DNA of 64,000 nucleotides from Parus major (lineage: Eukaryota > Chordata > Aves > Passeriformes > Paridae), in assembly GCF_001522545.3 (NCBI RefSeq), contig NC_031773.1:27229685-27293684 (forward strand), written 5' to 3'. How positions within the stretch are numbered: position 1 is the stretch's first letter; each line of letters starts with the position of its first letter. Below, one piece after another: positions 51,269 through 64,000 of this stretch. A program made the translations under genes and the position numbers. Below the pieces are notes generated by a model. The model saw only the letters and a program-made list of their open reading frames with translations. It searched no databases and was not told the DNA's origin.

Positions 51269-54200
51269 CACCTCCCACTCATCCTGCTCTTAGCAGACTG
51301 GTCTGCTCCTGCCTGTAGGATGCTCCACTGAACAAATCCTCCCCTTTTAAGTGCCAAAAGGGACACTCAGCTTAAACTGCGTCTGTTTAACCATCCCATA
51401 CAGATGTATTTGGACAGGGAAGTGATGATCATGACTAGGGGAAGACAAGATGAATTATTACTGCCCAGTGTTTCGTCAAAACTCTTCAAAGATCAGGCAA
51501 GGAGGACTTCTATCAGCAAGAGAGGATGTCTGCTGCATTGCTGGGGAAGGCTTCTGCTGTGGCTTTACTTGTCCTGGTGAAGGGTTGAAGTCTTCTTTTA
51601 TTCTGATGTTCCCAAGAGCATTGGTGTGGTTTTTTTTCTTGGCACTGACTGTCACAATATTGACAGCTCCAGCTTTGAGTCTGCATCTTGCATGAGCAAT
51701 TGCAGAATGAGTAGTGGAAGTCACACTTGCATAATATTTGCTTGGATTACAGCACACAAATTTATTCTGAGTTTAAAAATTCTTTAAATTTTGGGATGAA
51801 TTATGTTAGTTCTGTAAGGGCACAGGCCTGAAATGTCCAGCAAGACTGTGAAATTAGGGCCGTTTCTGTGCCAGAGGTGTGCAAATACTGTTCTCCTACT
51901 ACTGTTCTTCTGTAACTGTAGAAGCATCTGTAGCAATGTGGGAGGTGGTAAGGACTCCATCTCTGTAGTGGGATCCACACTGGCATTTATTTGAAGACTC
52001 AGTGATATGTAGAATAAAGAGAAAGGTATCTTCCATTGAGGAGACTGCTGTGTGAGTTGAAAGAATGTGAAGCTTGCTGAGCCAGGGTTATGCTCTGGAG
52101 AAAATAGAATAAATAATAAAATACAGTTGGTAATACTCTGTTGAATTTCTAAGCAGTCAACATCATGACTTATTGAAGTGAGAGATTTTTGACTTCTGCT
52201 AGATTTGATTTATGCTGGTTTCACAGAGCAAAATCTGATGTGGCTTGGGAGGAAATAAGAATGACTGGTCCTTGCAAATTCATGCCAAATTTTTTATTTC
52301 AAGTATTCACCAACTGCCTTCCAGTCAGCAAGGTTAGAGACTTACCTTTATAACTGGAAGTTAGAAAGCCAGCTACTTCATCTGGAGTATTAGCCTTTAT
52401 GTTCTACACATTCCTTTTGCTATAGATAATCGCTCTGGTAAAATTTTAGGAACCATCCAGGTCTACCCCAAATTTGGTGACTTATTCAGTGAGTAAAATT
52501 CAGCTTACCCTTTAGTAGAACAAAGTAAAGCAGCAGGCAGAGAAAACTGATACATGAAGTAGTGCCCTATGGCATGAGCCTTATGGCCTAGATCCAGAAA
52601 ACTATTTAGGATCTTGAGTATTTTTTAAACTTCACATTTTCTATATTTTCTTGGGTATTGGAAGCCTTTGAACCAGAATCTAAGTGTTTTCCTTCTCAGG
52701 AAGGAAAAAGAGGTCTGTTCACTAATTAAGCTACAATGAAGTATGGAAATTCCTTGTGAAATCAGAAACATACTAATGCTGAAATATAGGTTAGCAAAGC
52801 TAATTTCTCAGACACTGTGACTTACCTTACCTGACCTAATTTATTTCTTTTTATTATTCAGTTGCCTTTGTTGAATTAGGGCACTGTGATTTGTGTTGCT
52901 AGATAATGTAACTGCATTTTTCAAGGATTCTCTGTTTGTTTAAATTGCTGGAAGAAAAGACTTTAAAAGGAACAAAAAAAGCAATTTGTTACCATATTTG
53001 CCAATTATTTATGATGAGTTTTTTCAGATGCATAGATACTATAGTGTAAACTTATTAGAAGTGTGTGTCGGCTGAGATAATAAAGCCTGAGGAAGTGCTC
53101 TTTTCACTTCAAAAGACCACCAGCTTTTTAAATATTGACTTTGGGCTTTTAGAGGGTAGCCTTGCTATAAATAGGTTAGTGCCATGCTTCTGGTAGTGAA
53201 TTCAGAAAGAGGAAGAGAGAAAGATTATTCACCCTAGGCATGTTTTATTTATCTACATGATTTATTATAAGGTTTTAACGATTCAGAGTTGTTAGTAATC
53301 TGTTTGTAATTGATCAATAATTCAAGTAGCATAGGGCACAGGCTCTTCTAGTAAATGTCCATGCCTTTAAAACAGTCACCTTGTATAGATGTGCAAATAC
53401 AATTCTGATAAGGGATGTTTGCATGGAAGTGCTGGTACTTCATGTACAGTGACGCTGCACTTGGCGATAACTCCGGTGATGCATATACAGGGTGAGCTGT
53501 TAGCGCTGTGGGCAGGCAGAGGAAGGCATCTATCTTGTTTCATACAGAATGCAAGACTCACTGAACTACTTTCAGGAATATCAGTCTCTCTTCCATCCTT
53601 TTATTTCTTCAAGAAGCTGGTTTGAATATCCAGGGTGAGCTTTCTATAATTGGTACAGTATTTCTTTTGTGCTGAGCCAAGTGCGAGATTTTAGAGAGAC
53701 CCATCAATCATAGTCCAGCATTGCTTTAAGATAATTTACTTAGAATGGATTATTAAAGAAAGATTAAGGATGTGTTAAAATAGTTTATTTGATATCAATA
53801 GCACACCTGAAATATGTGTGGTCATTCCAAGGTGCTCCCATAGTCCATTTATATGAAACAAACGAACTCTCTGTAGTGCATCCATTTCAGTTGAACATCT
53901 GGAGATACAGAGTTGATGGAGGGAGTTCATTGGACAAGAGATGGTCTGTTAGCTTGGGAGAAGGGGTTGGAGTTAGGATAAAAAGGTGCATAAAGGAAGT
54001 ATGAAAAAGGTGTGCAACAGAAACATCTGTAGTTATTCTGATTCTTACAATCAGTATGTGGAAGAAAAAAATCTTCATTATGAGCAAACGGAGGAGAGAA
54101 ATTGTAATTTTTCAGCAGGAGACAAAACATTAACAGTCCTTCTCTGTGTGGATTGTGATGCATGGGTGGGGTTAAGAACAGTGTAGCCCAACAAGGTACT

Positions 54201-56967
54201 TGCTTGCTGTTGATCCCAAACAGAATCTCAGCAGCAGCCTTCACAGTCTGTAATAACCAAAGGAAATACTCTCTTTTCCATTGGTGGCATCAAGAAATAA
54301 CTGATGAGTGAGTAGCCATTAAATGGTGAGTGTACCTAGATTAGCTGTTTTAGGGCACCCTGCCAGAGTATCAACATGTAAACATTTAAATGGGATGCTT
54401 CTCACTATCTAGAAACTGCTTTCTGTCATTTTTCTCCCAGATACATTTCTCCTTTACTGCTCTAAATCAACTCCTCAGGGCACAGGAAGGAGGACATGAC
54501 TCCAGTCTGGAGTCATTGCTGCTCAGGGGCTGCTGAGACTGAACTCCCTCCTCATACACGAGTTTCCTGTGACCCCTGAGTCCACTTAATTCCCCTTGTG
54601 GTGCATGTGATCTGAAAGAGAGAGTTACACAGGAAGCACTTACTAGCTCCAGGAAAGCCTTTGTAAAACTTCTGGCAGTTTTTAATTTATCATGTGCTGT
54701 GTGTAATCAAAACAGAAATTGCTCAGATGCTGAAAGATTGGTAGGTACCAATTTAATTTGTGACAGGAAATACTTCTAGCTCTGATCTGGTGTTTGCAAT
54801 GTGTGAGGAAGAGAAATCTGTTCTTGTGGGGTCTTTTATCCATTCTGTTTTCAAGAGCTGGAACAATCTGTCTCTGTGCTTACTTAATTAATGTGATGTC
54901 AACAGCAATAATGTGTTAAATAATATAGAATGAGTTGTAAACAAAGCAGGGTTTGAATCTTCCAAATCAAGCAAAAGTAATTGCCCAACCTCAGGGGATA
55001 TTGTAGTGCTGAACCTTCTTCTAGAGTTTTGTTTCCCTTTTTATGAAGAGTGAATTAGTTTCCGTTTTGAAGCATCCTGGAATAATACCAGTTTTGTTGT
55101 CTCACTTTGCCAAATAGCTCACGCCCATTCTCAAAAAAGAAAAGGAGAAAGAAAAGAAAAAGCAAAAAAACCCTGTGACTGAGGCATGGAGCCAGATCTG
55201 GCAGTTCAATATCTGTCTGAAGCAAGTATGGAAGTGGTCCTGTGTGAACAGTGACAGTATTTATATTAAGCCATTCAAACACTGAAAGGTGATCTTAATT
55301 AGCAAACATCTGCATTTAGTTAGCAAAATGGAAATAAGACTACCTGAATGAAAACTTCTAGTGGGTTGTTAGTTAAGCCACTTTTATTTAATTATACACT
55401 TGTTGGATTTTTTAATTGTATATTTTCCTCTCCATGGAGACTGATGCCCATTTGCTCACTAGATGAAATAGCTCATTGAGATCAACAGCCAAGCTGTCAA
55501 GAAATGAGTGATGCTTCAATAAGATTCATCTTCCTTATTTCAACCATGTATCTGAAATTGGGAAAAACAGGATAAGAAACAAGCACCATGAGAGAGCAGC
55601 TAAACTCTTCCTTAGCAGAGCTTACATAGATCAGATGCATTGGCTTGAAGCTGCCCTCGTCCCCACGGATTTCAAAGGAAGCCTGCAGCCACTTAGAGCT
55701 TCAGAGATCTAAAACACAGGTGAGGTGGATGCTGTCTTGTGGTTTTATGGTAGTATAAGTCTGTAGTGGAATAAACCTGCCAGTCCTTCAGGCAGGAGGG
55801 ACACAGTGGCCTGAGGGAACCTTCTCTGCCTCCATGTCTTTCTTATGCTTATTTATTTGACCTAAACCCTGCTATTGCCTTAATAATGAGCACTGAGACC
55901 TCTGATCATGTTGAATTTTTCCTCTGCTTTGTGCCTGCATGGGCACATTTAGCCTCTGTTTATGCTGCCATGTTTCTGTTTTACTGCTCTGGAGCAACTG
56001 CAGACAAGAAATAAAGGAGAATGGGAAAGTTTCTGTTTAATTTTACATTAATCTGGGGATTTATCCATTATGACTGTCATTGAAGAAAAAAATTATCTTA
56101 CCTTCTAGAACTCCTGAAACCTTCAGAGAAAGAAACACCCTTTGTTTTTACTTTTTTCTTTTACTGTGAAAGAGTAGTCAATCTGTAAGATTAGTCCAAA
56201 AGGTACAAAGGAAATACGAAAGCCTTTTGTGAGTTGGGCCTTTTTGTGGACTTTTTTCAGATTTCTACTGAAAAGTAGACAGACTAGCAAAAGAGTGCAA
56301 AAACCCTAACATCTCCCTGTCTTAGGTAACGGTGGAGACAACAAAAGGATATTTTTTCCTTTGGAGAGTTTAGGTGCAATACATAGAACAGATGTATGAC
56401 ATGCTGTTCCTTTGTAAAAGTACTAAGAATATTAAAATACTCCCATTATCAGTGCTTAGCCCCAAGCTTCCTTTAATGATCCTACCACATCTTATAAGAA
56501 CTAGAACTAAATTGAGTATGTGACTTCAGAAGGAAGCTACACAGTGACAATTAATGGTTCTTGTCAAAGTCCTGCACAATCAGTATCCATGAATTATGAC
56601 ATCTAACTACTAGCCCTTTTAATCTTGACTAAAGGTTTTTGTGTTCCTTATTAAAGTATCAATCTGTGGCTCTGATGTGTTCCCTCAAAAGGAAAAATAA
56701 ACAACTAATCAAGTAGACAGTGTTCTTTGTGGTTTAATTCAAAGGCTGCTGTTGTACATATATTGCATTTATATGCTAATATCAGTTCATCAGACATTTA
56801 GGCATGTATTCTTTTCATCTATATTTTGTGTCCTCATTATTATGTCAGTCTGCTGTTGAACTTTTCCCCCATTCTCTGTTCAGGGAAAGTGGCTAATACA
56901 GTCAGCTAAGCAGATGAAAGAGTTGCAGAGATAGGAGCTGGATCCTGCTGTTCTTGTTTTACTCACC

Positions 56968-56999
56968 AATAAAAGTCATGCAACTTAAAAAAAAAAAAA
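56968..56999 (+). other. AATAAA followed by an A13 run
   Basis: AATAAA at 56968-56973 is followed 13 bases later by 13 A (56987-56999). This is the shape of a polyadenylated 3' end inserted by retrotransposition. No coding body or target-site duplication was recognised, so it may be coincidence. Confidence 0.25.
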
Positions 57000-58189
57000 T
57001 TAAATAACTCTTAACAAAGATGTGAACACCAAAAAAAGGCCTTATAAGTGGTCCATAACAAGAATGAACAAGCCTTGCCTTTCTCTACAGGGTTTCTTTT
57101 TTAATGTGCTCTATCTGATCCTGGTGCCTTATCTAATTTAGAGAGTAACTACAGATGTGCTTTGAACTTGTGAGAGTTAAAAGCTGAAACACATTTATTC
57201 CTGGATTTGGTTTGAAGAAGAAAACCTAAAAGTTTGCTTCCCATTGCTCCCCATTACCCTGTCTATGTACCAGCCAGGACATAGCCACTAGGGCAGGAGC
57301 TGGAAGTCAATCTTTTTGTCACATGTGGTATGCCCTGCATTTTAAGTATTACTCTGTCTTGATCAAATCCCCTTAGTGGCAGGTTTGAAGTTTGGGATAC
57401 TTAATCTGGTTTTTCAAATGTGACTTACTGTAAAAAGATGCAGAAATCCCTTGTATTTTCTCTTTGATTAAAAAATGGGCTCACTGTGGCTGACAAAATT
57501 GACTTGAAACATTTTCCCTAGTGCAAGATTGTCATGAAGTTGTAGCAGAAACTCTGGTTGTTTTCATCTCTTTCCTTTCTGTTTCCCTTCATACTAATCC
57601 CTCTCCAGCAACACAATGGTACTTCTTTCCTTGACTTATATTACTGGATCTATTGGATCTAATTCTGGATGATTTCAAGGCCTGGGTCTGCAGTTCATTA
57701 TTTTTAAACTCTTTTTTTTCAAGAATGACCAAAGACTGATTATGCCCAGTAATTTCAATAGTGAACTTCTGTCTTTGGCAGAGGACATCTATGTATGGGA
57801 CACAAGCTTCCATGAGCAAGACTTCTGCATAATAACTGGTGCTAAAAAATCTAATGTTTTCTGAGCAGACAACATGTAAAGGGTTTGATTTTCAGACATA
57901 GCCTAAAAAGCTTAAAGTTCCTCATAAGTTCAGGAAATTCGGTTTAGAGCTAAATCCAAAGAATGTTTGTGATATGTTCGCTTCTCCAAGTGAGTACAGT
58001 CCTAAGAAACTAAGAAAGGAAATTTCTAAAAATCAGGTATGCATATGTGATTTATAGTCTTTGTCATACACCTGTAGAAAAAAATGCATTGATACAGCAA
58101 AACTGAAAATACGACAAATTTTTTAAGTAAAATATGGAAACTCTTCTGCATAGATAAGTGAAGATTAAAGCATTTCACCCTTCAATTCC

Positions 58190-58370
58190 TGATCTAATTT
58201 TAGCATCCTAATTAGAGGATTAATTATCTCTGTATACTTTGTTCAAGTTTTGCAATTATTTTCTGTATTCTTAATTGGTGATGCGGTTTGACATTACCTG
58301 CCAATGTAGTCAATATTATTTTAGAATTTGTTAAATCCAGCTTTAATTAGAATTGTCCTGTAACAGCAAC
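58190..58370. promoter_or_regulatory. TAAT-rich enhancer-like block
   Basis: Homeodomain cores cluster here: ATCTAATTTTAG, CCTAATTAGAGG, GATTAATTATC, CTTAATTGG and TTTAATTAG, together with GCAATTATT. No repeat or open frame is present. Confidence 0.3.
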
Positions 58371-61259
58371 AGATTTTTTTTTTCTATTTCTTTTACACAG
58401 AAACTTCATTTTTAGAGTCTTAGAGAAAGAGTTTCTAATTTTTGTTCCATTTTAATGATGGAACCAATCCATCAATTAATAAAAAAACAACTGCTATGAT
58501 AATTTGTTCTGCAAATGTAATAAAGTCTGTTGTATAACTAGACCAGGAAAACAGGAAGCTCTGCATGGGAGACAGACAAATGTCAGTCATACCCCAAATC
58601 ATGAACTAGATACAGACATTTGAGCATATTATATTATTATCTCATAATCTACATCTGACTAAGGTAGTCCTTCACTGTTCCAACCTTCTGATTCCTTGTT
58701 CTCTCTGGATTCCTCCTCCTTGCTTACATCACCTCTTGCTCTACATGTGCTAACTATACTTTTGTTAGCCTTTGTGTAATTAATACATCTGTGTTTAAAT
58801 CAGAGCGACTCCTCCAGTCCTCATTTCAATTAAAGTTGCTGTGCCTGTTTTGGATGAGGGGAAAGGCTTTCCTGGCTAAATTCCATGTATATTCCCTATG
58901 TCTCTTGGGCTGGCATTCAGTGATGCAGTAAATGCTGCTCCAAGGCTCATAAATACAAAAGAGCAAGTTCTGTGACTACATCTCACATACCACTGACCGA
59001 GTTAAGAGTCATCTTTCAATTTTGTGGAAAAAAATGTTGATTGGCTAATTTCCTAACAGCAGGCTTATGCTTAATACCAAATCAGATATCATCTGTCTGC
59101 ACCATCCTAAATTTATGCTGGTTCAACTTTTGTCTATTCTCCCACAATGTCATGTAATTGGCACTGTACCATAAACTTGCTATCATGCACACTGGCAATA
59201 CGTCAGAAATGTGATTATAATACAGAGTGATACAACTGTACATATATTTAGGATCAGCAAATTGTGGAACTGCTGCATGACCTTTTCTTCTACAAGATAT
59301 ATTATCACATTCTATGTACTTTTCTCTGATGTCTTTAGATTATAGTAGCAATAACACCATGACTAGCAGTGTGTTGTGTGTCACTGTAACAGAAAAATGC
59401 TCTGTTATTAGATCATTTATTGAAAACAACAGAGATGAGATTGAGTACAACTTACTTTCTTCCAGTAGAAATGTGTCATACTCCATATTCTGGCATACTG
59501 TGTATACATGTTTTGTTTTGATTTTTTTCTAATGTTCAGTTGCTCTGGTATCTTCTTAAAGCAGATCCTCAAGGTATGTATCAGCAAAAGGACCTATAAA
59601 GCAGCATTTTGATTAGTTTTGGTCATCAATCAGATTACCATTTTTATGGTCTTGATGTACTTGTGTTTTTACTAAGACTTAGGTACAGAATTTACTCAGA
59701 GCAGAATAGATGAATGGTTTCTGCTGCAATAATGCCTATGAAAGCAAGAGCAATCCAATCTTTTTAATGGTTCCATTTATTAAACACTCCTCTTTCCAGT
59801 CTCCTTCCCATGAAATATGCAGAGGGAAACAGTTGTGTAAAGGAGCAGAAGGCAAAGCTCAAGGGCATTCATAGTAAGTGTTACAGACATGAAGATTTCT
59901 ATAATTTCAGGATGTGCTATACAAAATGCTATGGGTATCGTGTAGGTGAACATATCACCACATCTGTCTTTATTGCTCTTCTTAAATGCAGAGTTGTTGA
60001 TCAATACAGCTAATTGTGACTACTTTAAAATATCATCCTTAGCTTCTGATCAGCTCTAAGCTTTTACACTTTGGCATAAGTGTCTTGCTTTGGAAGATTC
60101 ACTGGTGGAAATGAAAGGTTTTATACCTCAAATTCTGTGGTTATTATTTGATTGATTATTTTTCAACATCTGTCTTTTCTACAGAGATGTTTCTGGCCTT
60201 TACTGTTAGTAGAAAAAACTGCCTGGGTAAGGGTAACATATTCTTGGGGTGACATCTAAAGAGAGGGCTGGATGGAAAATACTAGGAAAGCCTGGCATCA
60301 GGATGGAGCCCAAATACAAATTATTGACTTCTGCTTTTCTCTGTACTTTCTTGGTACAGAGAACAAACATATGTATTTATGTCTTTATTCCAAAGATATC
60401 CACTATCATATAATTGGGCAATGTCTTGAAAAATAATGATGATATGTTGGGCAATGGAAAGTGTCCCAAAGCACAGGTAGCAACAGTGAGATCCAAAAGA
60501 ATGAAGAAAGATGTGGCTGGATACTGAGAAAGACTTGCTATTAGGAAATGCTGGTTACAAAGGAAGTATGCAGAGTAAGCTCCTTTGTAATTAATTTGAA
60601 GAATCCTGTTCCAGACACATTTTTGCACGGACAACAACAAAACTAATGAACTAGCTGATTATGACTAGGACTATTTGCTATGGAAAAAATGCCTAACTGT
60701 AAATCTTGGAAGGCAATAAGAGCATTTATACTTAAATGTGTTTCACACTTTTACTGAAAAATCATTCAAATTCTATACTTTTGTAATAGGTACTTTAGAC
60801 AAAGTGCATCTGAGATGTAAACACTTTAGACAACGTACTGCTGACATGTAGCAATGAGTTAAGAGATGTGTTTAAACTATTTGACTGCAGCGCCTAAGTT
60901 TTTTGGTGTCCTGCTAGAAGAACAGGCCATGAAAGTGAGGTCCTTGGGAAAGGCTTTCAAGAAACTTTCTGCTGCCATTTTAACAATCTTAAATCTGTGC
61001 AACATGCTGATGAAGACTGCATTTGCATGACTATCAGGAAGAGCAGGTTTTGATTCTTGGATATGAAAGGGAGAGAATATACTTGTAATACACACAGAAA
61101 GTAGAAAAGAAGGCAACAAAAGAGAGCTGCAGCATTAGGTTTTAGTACAGGAAAAGCACTTACAGCTAGTCTCTCTGTAATATCTCTCCCAAAATCTATG
61201 CAGATCAGCTGTACTGGAATGTGTTTATGTAGAGCAAGGATCTGTAAATTTACTGCAAT

Positions 61260-61470
61260 TCAGTCATAATGACCAGAGGTTATTAGTGCATGCATATGCA
61301 CACAATATTACACATATATTATAAATTAAACATTCATTTTCATTTCAACACTAATTCCCAATTAGTTGGTATTCATCAATATATGTTTGCTACCAGATCA
61401 ATAACTAATCTGTTTGCCAATTTAATTGTATCAGGAGGGTGCATCAGGCCAATAATTTTCTAGTCAGTCT
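61260..61470. promoter_or_regulatory. TAAT-rich block with palindromic homeodomain site
   Basis: ACTAATT (61350-61356) and AATTAGT (61360-61366) form a 7-bp inverted pair around CCC. Nearby are GTGCAT/ATGCAC arms near 61287, several CAATAAC and CAATAATT cores, and TTTAATTG. No coding sequence is present. Confidence 0.3.
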
Positions 61471-62060
61471 CTTGTGTTAACTGAAAAAAAAGGTAAGAAA
61501 GTATTTTAAGTATTTTGACAACTACAAATGAATGAACTATTTCAATGCAGCAAAAATGCTTTGCATTCTGACCCATCTAAGAAAGCAGAGAGTCAAAGCT
61601 GCTATTTATTTTAGAACATTAGATATTTTAGCAGCAGAAGATGCATCATGTTATATTAATGTAGCTATTTTATTTAAATTTGCATCTACTCAGTATAAAG
61701 GAGTTGAGATAATTCAGTGCAGGACCACATGAAAAACATGTTACAGCAGCACAACTGGGAATTTGTGTCATATAAATGAAAGGAAGTCTCCAGTAGAAAA
61801 GATGCTGTAGCAGCTCTTGGCTGTCACTGTGTAAGTAGACGGATGAGTGTTTTTGTGACTCACAGAGCTGGAAGGTTTATATTGTATTAATGGGGCTGTT
61901 TTCATCTGATTGCATGGATCAAATCCAGCATTTGGCCAGGCTGGCTAGAGCTGGAAATCTGCCAGCTATTGCACTGTCCTATGTAGAAACAAAGTGAGAA
62001 AGGCTGTTTTTCAGGTTCTCTGTGCAACTGACATTTTTAAAGGATGGTCTGCAAAATCCT

Positions 62061-62117
62061 GTGAGCGCCTGGGAGGGTGCATGGGAACGGATTGCCAGCC
62101 TGGCCTCAGGTGCTCAC
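62061..62117. repeat. 11-bp stem with one G-U pair
   Basis: GTGAGCGCCTG (62061-62071) and CAGGTGCTCAC (62107-62117) are complementary on the plus-strand RNA if one G-U pair is allowed. The 35-base loop is GC-rich. Confidence 0.6.
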
Positions 62118-63624
62118 TCTGAACAGCATTTGCCACTGCCGTGGCTGGAAGCAAGCTACAAAGGTGGAGCTGGTCGGTCTGAGCCAGTGGGACATTTCTT
62201 GCATTCTCTCCATGGTTCACTGGAAAAGTCAGCCTCATTCAAAACTACTGTCACTTTAGATTATTATTCCTCTTCTGGAGGAATCCGAGGCACTTTGGGT
62301 CATCTTTTTCAGAAATTGCTGTTAGGGCATAATATTTAAAGCTGATTTCAAAATAGTCTTGCATATTTAAAAGGAAAACAACCTGCTCTCTGAAGGTTGG
62401 GATTGCAATGATCTCTTTTCTGCATGGATCTTCTGCACATATGAAATTTTGTAAATTAAGTATTCTGTTTCACAGAATTACTGTATTTATTACCAGAGGA
62501 AAATAGATTTTTATTACAGCCAAAGGCTGCTTTGATTAAATATAAAATTATTAGCTATGCTAAGCCCATCCCAAAGCTCCCAATAGTTTCAGCTGGATGC
62601 TTTTTCTAGAACTTTTAATTAAAATTGTTCTAAAAAGCCACAAGTTAACTGCATGTGTACTTAAACTGAGGTTAGCTCTTCAGTTTTGCTGGTTGCTGTA
62701 TGCCATCTAATTAATCTGTAGTGATTAAATGTACATAAAATCATCTGAAACACAAGGTAATTTGTGCAGATATGGAACAGTGAAGAGCTTTTAGTAGTCC
62801 TTGACATAATTGTTTTATCTTTGGAAAGTAATTTCAAAAGGCTGCAGATGATAATTGTTTTGATGAAGCAAATGTGGAAAACAGCGTAGCAGCCACACAT
62901 GGTAAAAAAAACAGCAGCAGAGACTTAGAGAGATGGAGGCCTTTGCTTTTCAGTGTGCAGCTTGTCTTTGTTTCTAGAGGTTTTGGCTCTTGCTGGCTGT
63001 CCTGAAAAGTTTGGGAATCTCTCTGTGCTGTCTGGCAGTTTGCATCCCGCTCCTGTTTTGTTGAACTGACTGTTGTGCAGCTAGGAGATGGTTTGGGGCT
63101 ATGTTTTCTTTCATGATTCATGAAAAAAGTTAGGGCTGAGTTTTCCAATGGGATTGAGAAAGCAAAGAGCTCCTACAAAAATCCACAGAAGAGCCGTGCA
63201 TCGTACCAAAATGATACGTACTGTCTCCAGAAGTAGTGCCTCACCCCTCGTTAGGCTTCATGGTTTTTGTTATTTTTACCAATTGTTAGTTCTTTTCACA
63301 AAAATGAAAGAGTATCTTGGTTTGGAGTAATATTAGTATTCAGAAGGCTCATCCTAAATATGCCACAGGAGAAGAAGCAAATTACTTTTCAAGATCCTAG
63401 CTGGATGCTGGATCATCCCTATCTGCACAGTTAGTTTGTCATAGCACAGTCTGTGTCCTAACCTCATGATTTTAATGTATATGAGCCTCTAGCTCTTAAT
63501 GGTACATTAGCTTAATTTGTACTTGACAAAAACAACGTTCCAGTTTTGTGCATTTTGGTCTATAAATATCATTCTACTTCAGGCAACAATACTCGCCTCC
63601 TATCAAATACGCCTCTAACTTTTT

Positions 63625-63650
63625 TTCACAAAACTTTTTTTTTTTTTTAA
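63625..63650. repeat. T-rich homopolymer
   Basis: A run of about 14 T between AAAAC and AAATTAAG. Simple sequence only. Confidence 0.75.
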
Positions 63651-64000
63651 ATTAAGATTGATTTTGCATTCACAAGCCTTGTTTTACATGTGCATTCCAT
63701 GGGGTTAATCAGTGTATACAAGTACGTATATTCTAGTTTTTTCCTATTTATTCTGAGGGCTTCTCCACTTTATTATTTTGACACAGAAGGGAATTTCTGA
63801 AAGTGTGAAACATCCTGTGAACGGTGGTTTAAAAGCCTCTCTCATGCCATGTGACCAAGAGAAGAAGGCACAAACAGGCATATGCTACATGTCACAAGTT
63901 AAAAGCAAACCAGTGTGGCAGTGTCCTGACCCAGCTGTACACAGAGACCCTGGTTTGTGGTTAACTCTGCCTCTATCCACTGTGTTACTGAGGCTGAGTC

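Larger units (their letters stand above)
50110..64000. other. Non-coding DNA, no gene recognised
   Basis: No exon of the PDZRN gene or of any other gene was identified. In particular I did not find a frame giving the VNG-type continuation expected of the next shared exon. A CpG-containing patch lies near 53450-53510, and a 105-codon open frame at 62022-62339 shows no domain. Confidence 0.5.

Noticed and set aside
1..64000. tRNA genes, rRNA, CRISPR arrays, bacterial operons, intact transposons or proviruses
   Set aside because: No tRNA B-box with a matching cloverleaf, no regularly spaced repeats with unique spacers, and no long terminal repeats or polymerase-like frames were seen on either strand.

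Overview
The window reads as a vertebrate, most likely avian, nuclear genome, and almost all of it is non-coding. The bird assignment rests on several 5'-truncated CR1-type LINE fragments. These carry the typical bird 3' end, with text such as TCATAGAGTCAC followed by AGGTTGGAA, on the minus strand at 40325-40917, 49807-50070 and 15119-15166. No SINE family typical of mammals was seen. The sequence is AT-leaning, CpG-poor and densely stopped in all frames; the longest N-free open frame is about 130 codons and matches nothing I know. One 475-base run of N at 12748-13222 is an assembly gap bordered by a 20-bp pyrimidine-rich minisatellite.

I recognise only one protein-coding exon. Positions 24263-24331 (+) encode 23 codons beginning MGCNLCTFQKREEHY and end exactly at a consensus splice donor (CAG|GTGAGT). 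From memory this is the alternative first coding exon of the short isoform of a PDZRN (LNX-like) gene. PDZRN4 fits better than PDZRN3, but the choice rests on recall of a few residues. If so, the plus strand is the sense strand. The 24 kb upstream would then be an intron of the long, RING-containing isoform, and the 40 kb downstream would be the intron leading to the shared exon that completes the first PDZ domain. That shared exon was not found in the window.

Layout: 1-12747, AT-rich intronic or intergenic DNA with a near-perfect RFX X-box beside an inverted CCAAT box (9583-9601) and a small CpG cluster (9770-9796). 12748-13290, assembly gap and minisatellite. 13290-23830, more non-coding DNA with a CR1 scrap. 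23830-25560, the putative internal promoter, the short-isoform exon and a probable conserved non-coding block. 25560-40320, non-coding DNA with hairpins and simple repeats. 40325-40917, the largest CR1. 40920-49800, non-coding DNA with a palindrome-rich stretch (46060-46640), a G-quadruplex motif (48049-48084) and an enhancer-like block with a 12-bp inverted repeat (48420-49300). 49807-50070, another CR1. 50070-64000, non-coding DNA with TAAT-rich enhancer-like blocks near 58190 and 61260.

I found no operon, CRISPR array, tRNA or rRNA gene, intact transposon or provirus, and no sign of a new multi-gene system. The most worthwhile leads are the lipid-anchor-like N-terminus of the alternative exon, the X-box element, several perfect short hairpins (35464-35507, 48723-48772, 4171-4234, 31218-31245, 13491-13525) and the enhancer-like blocks.
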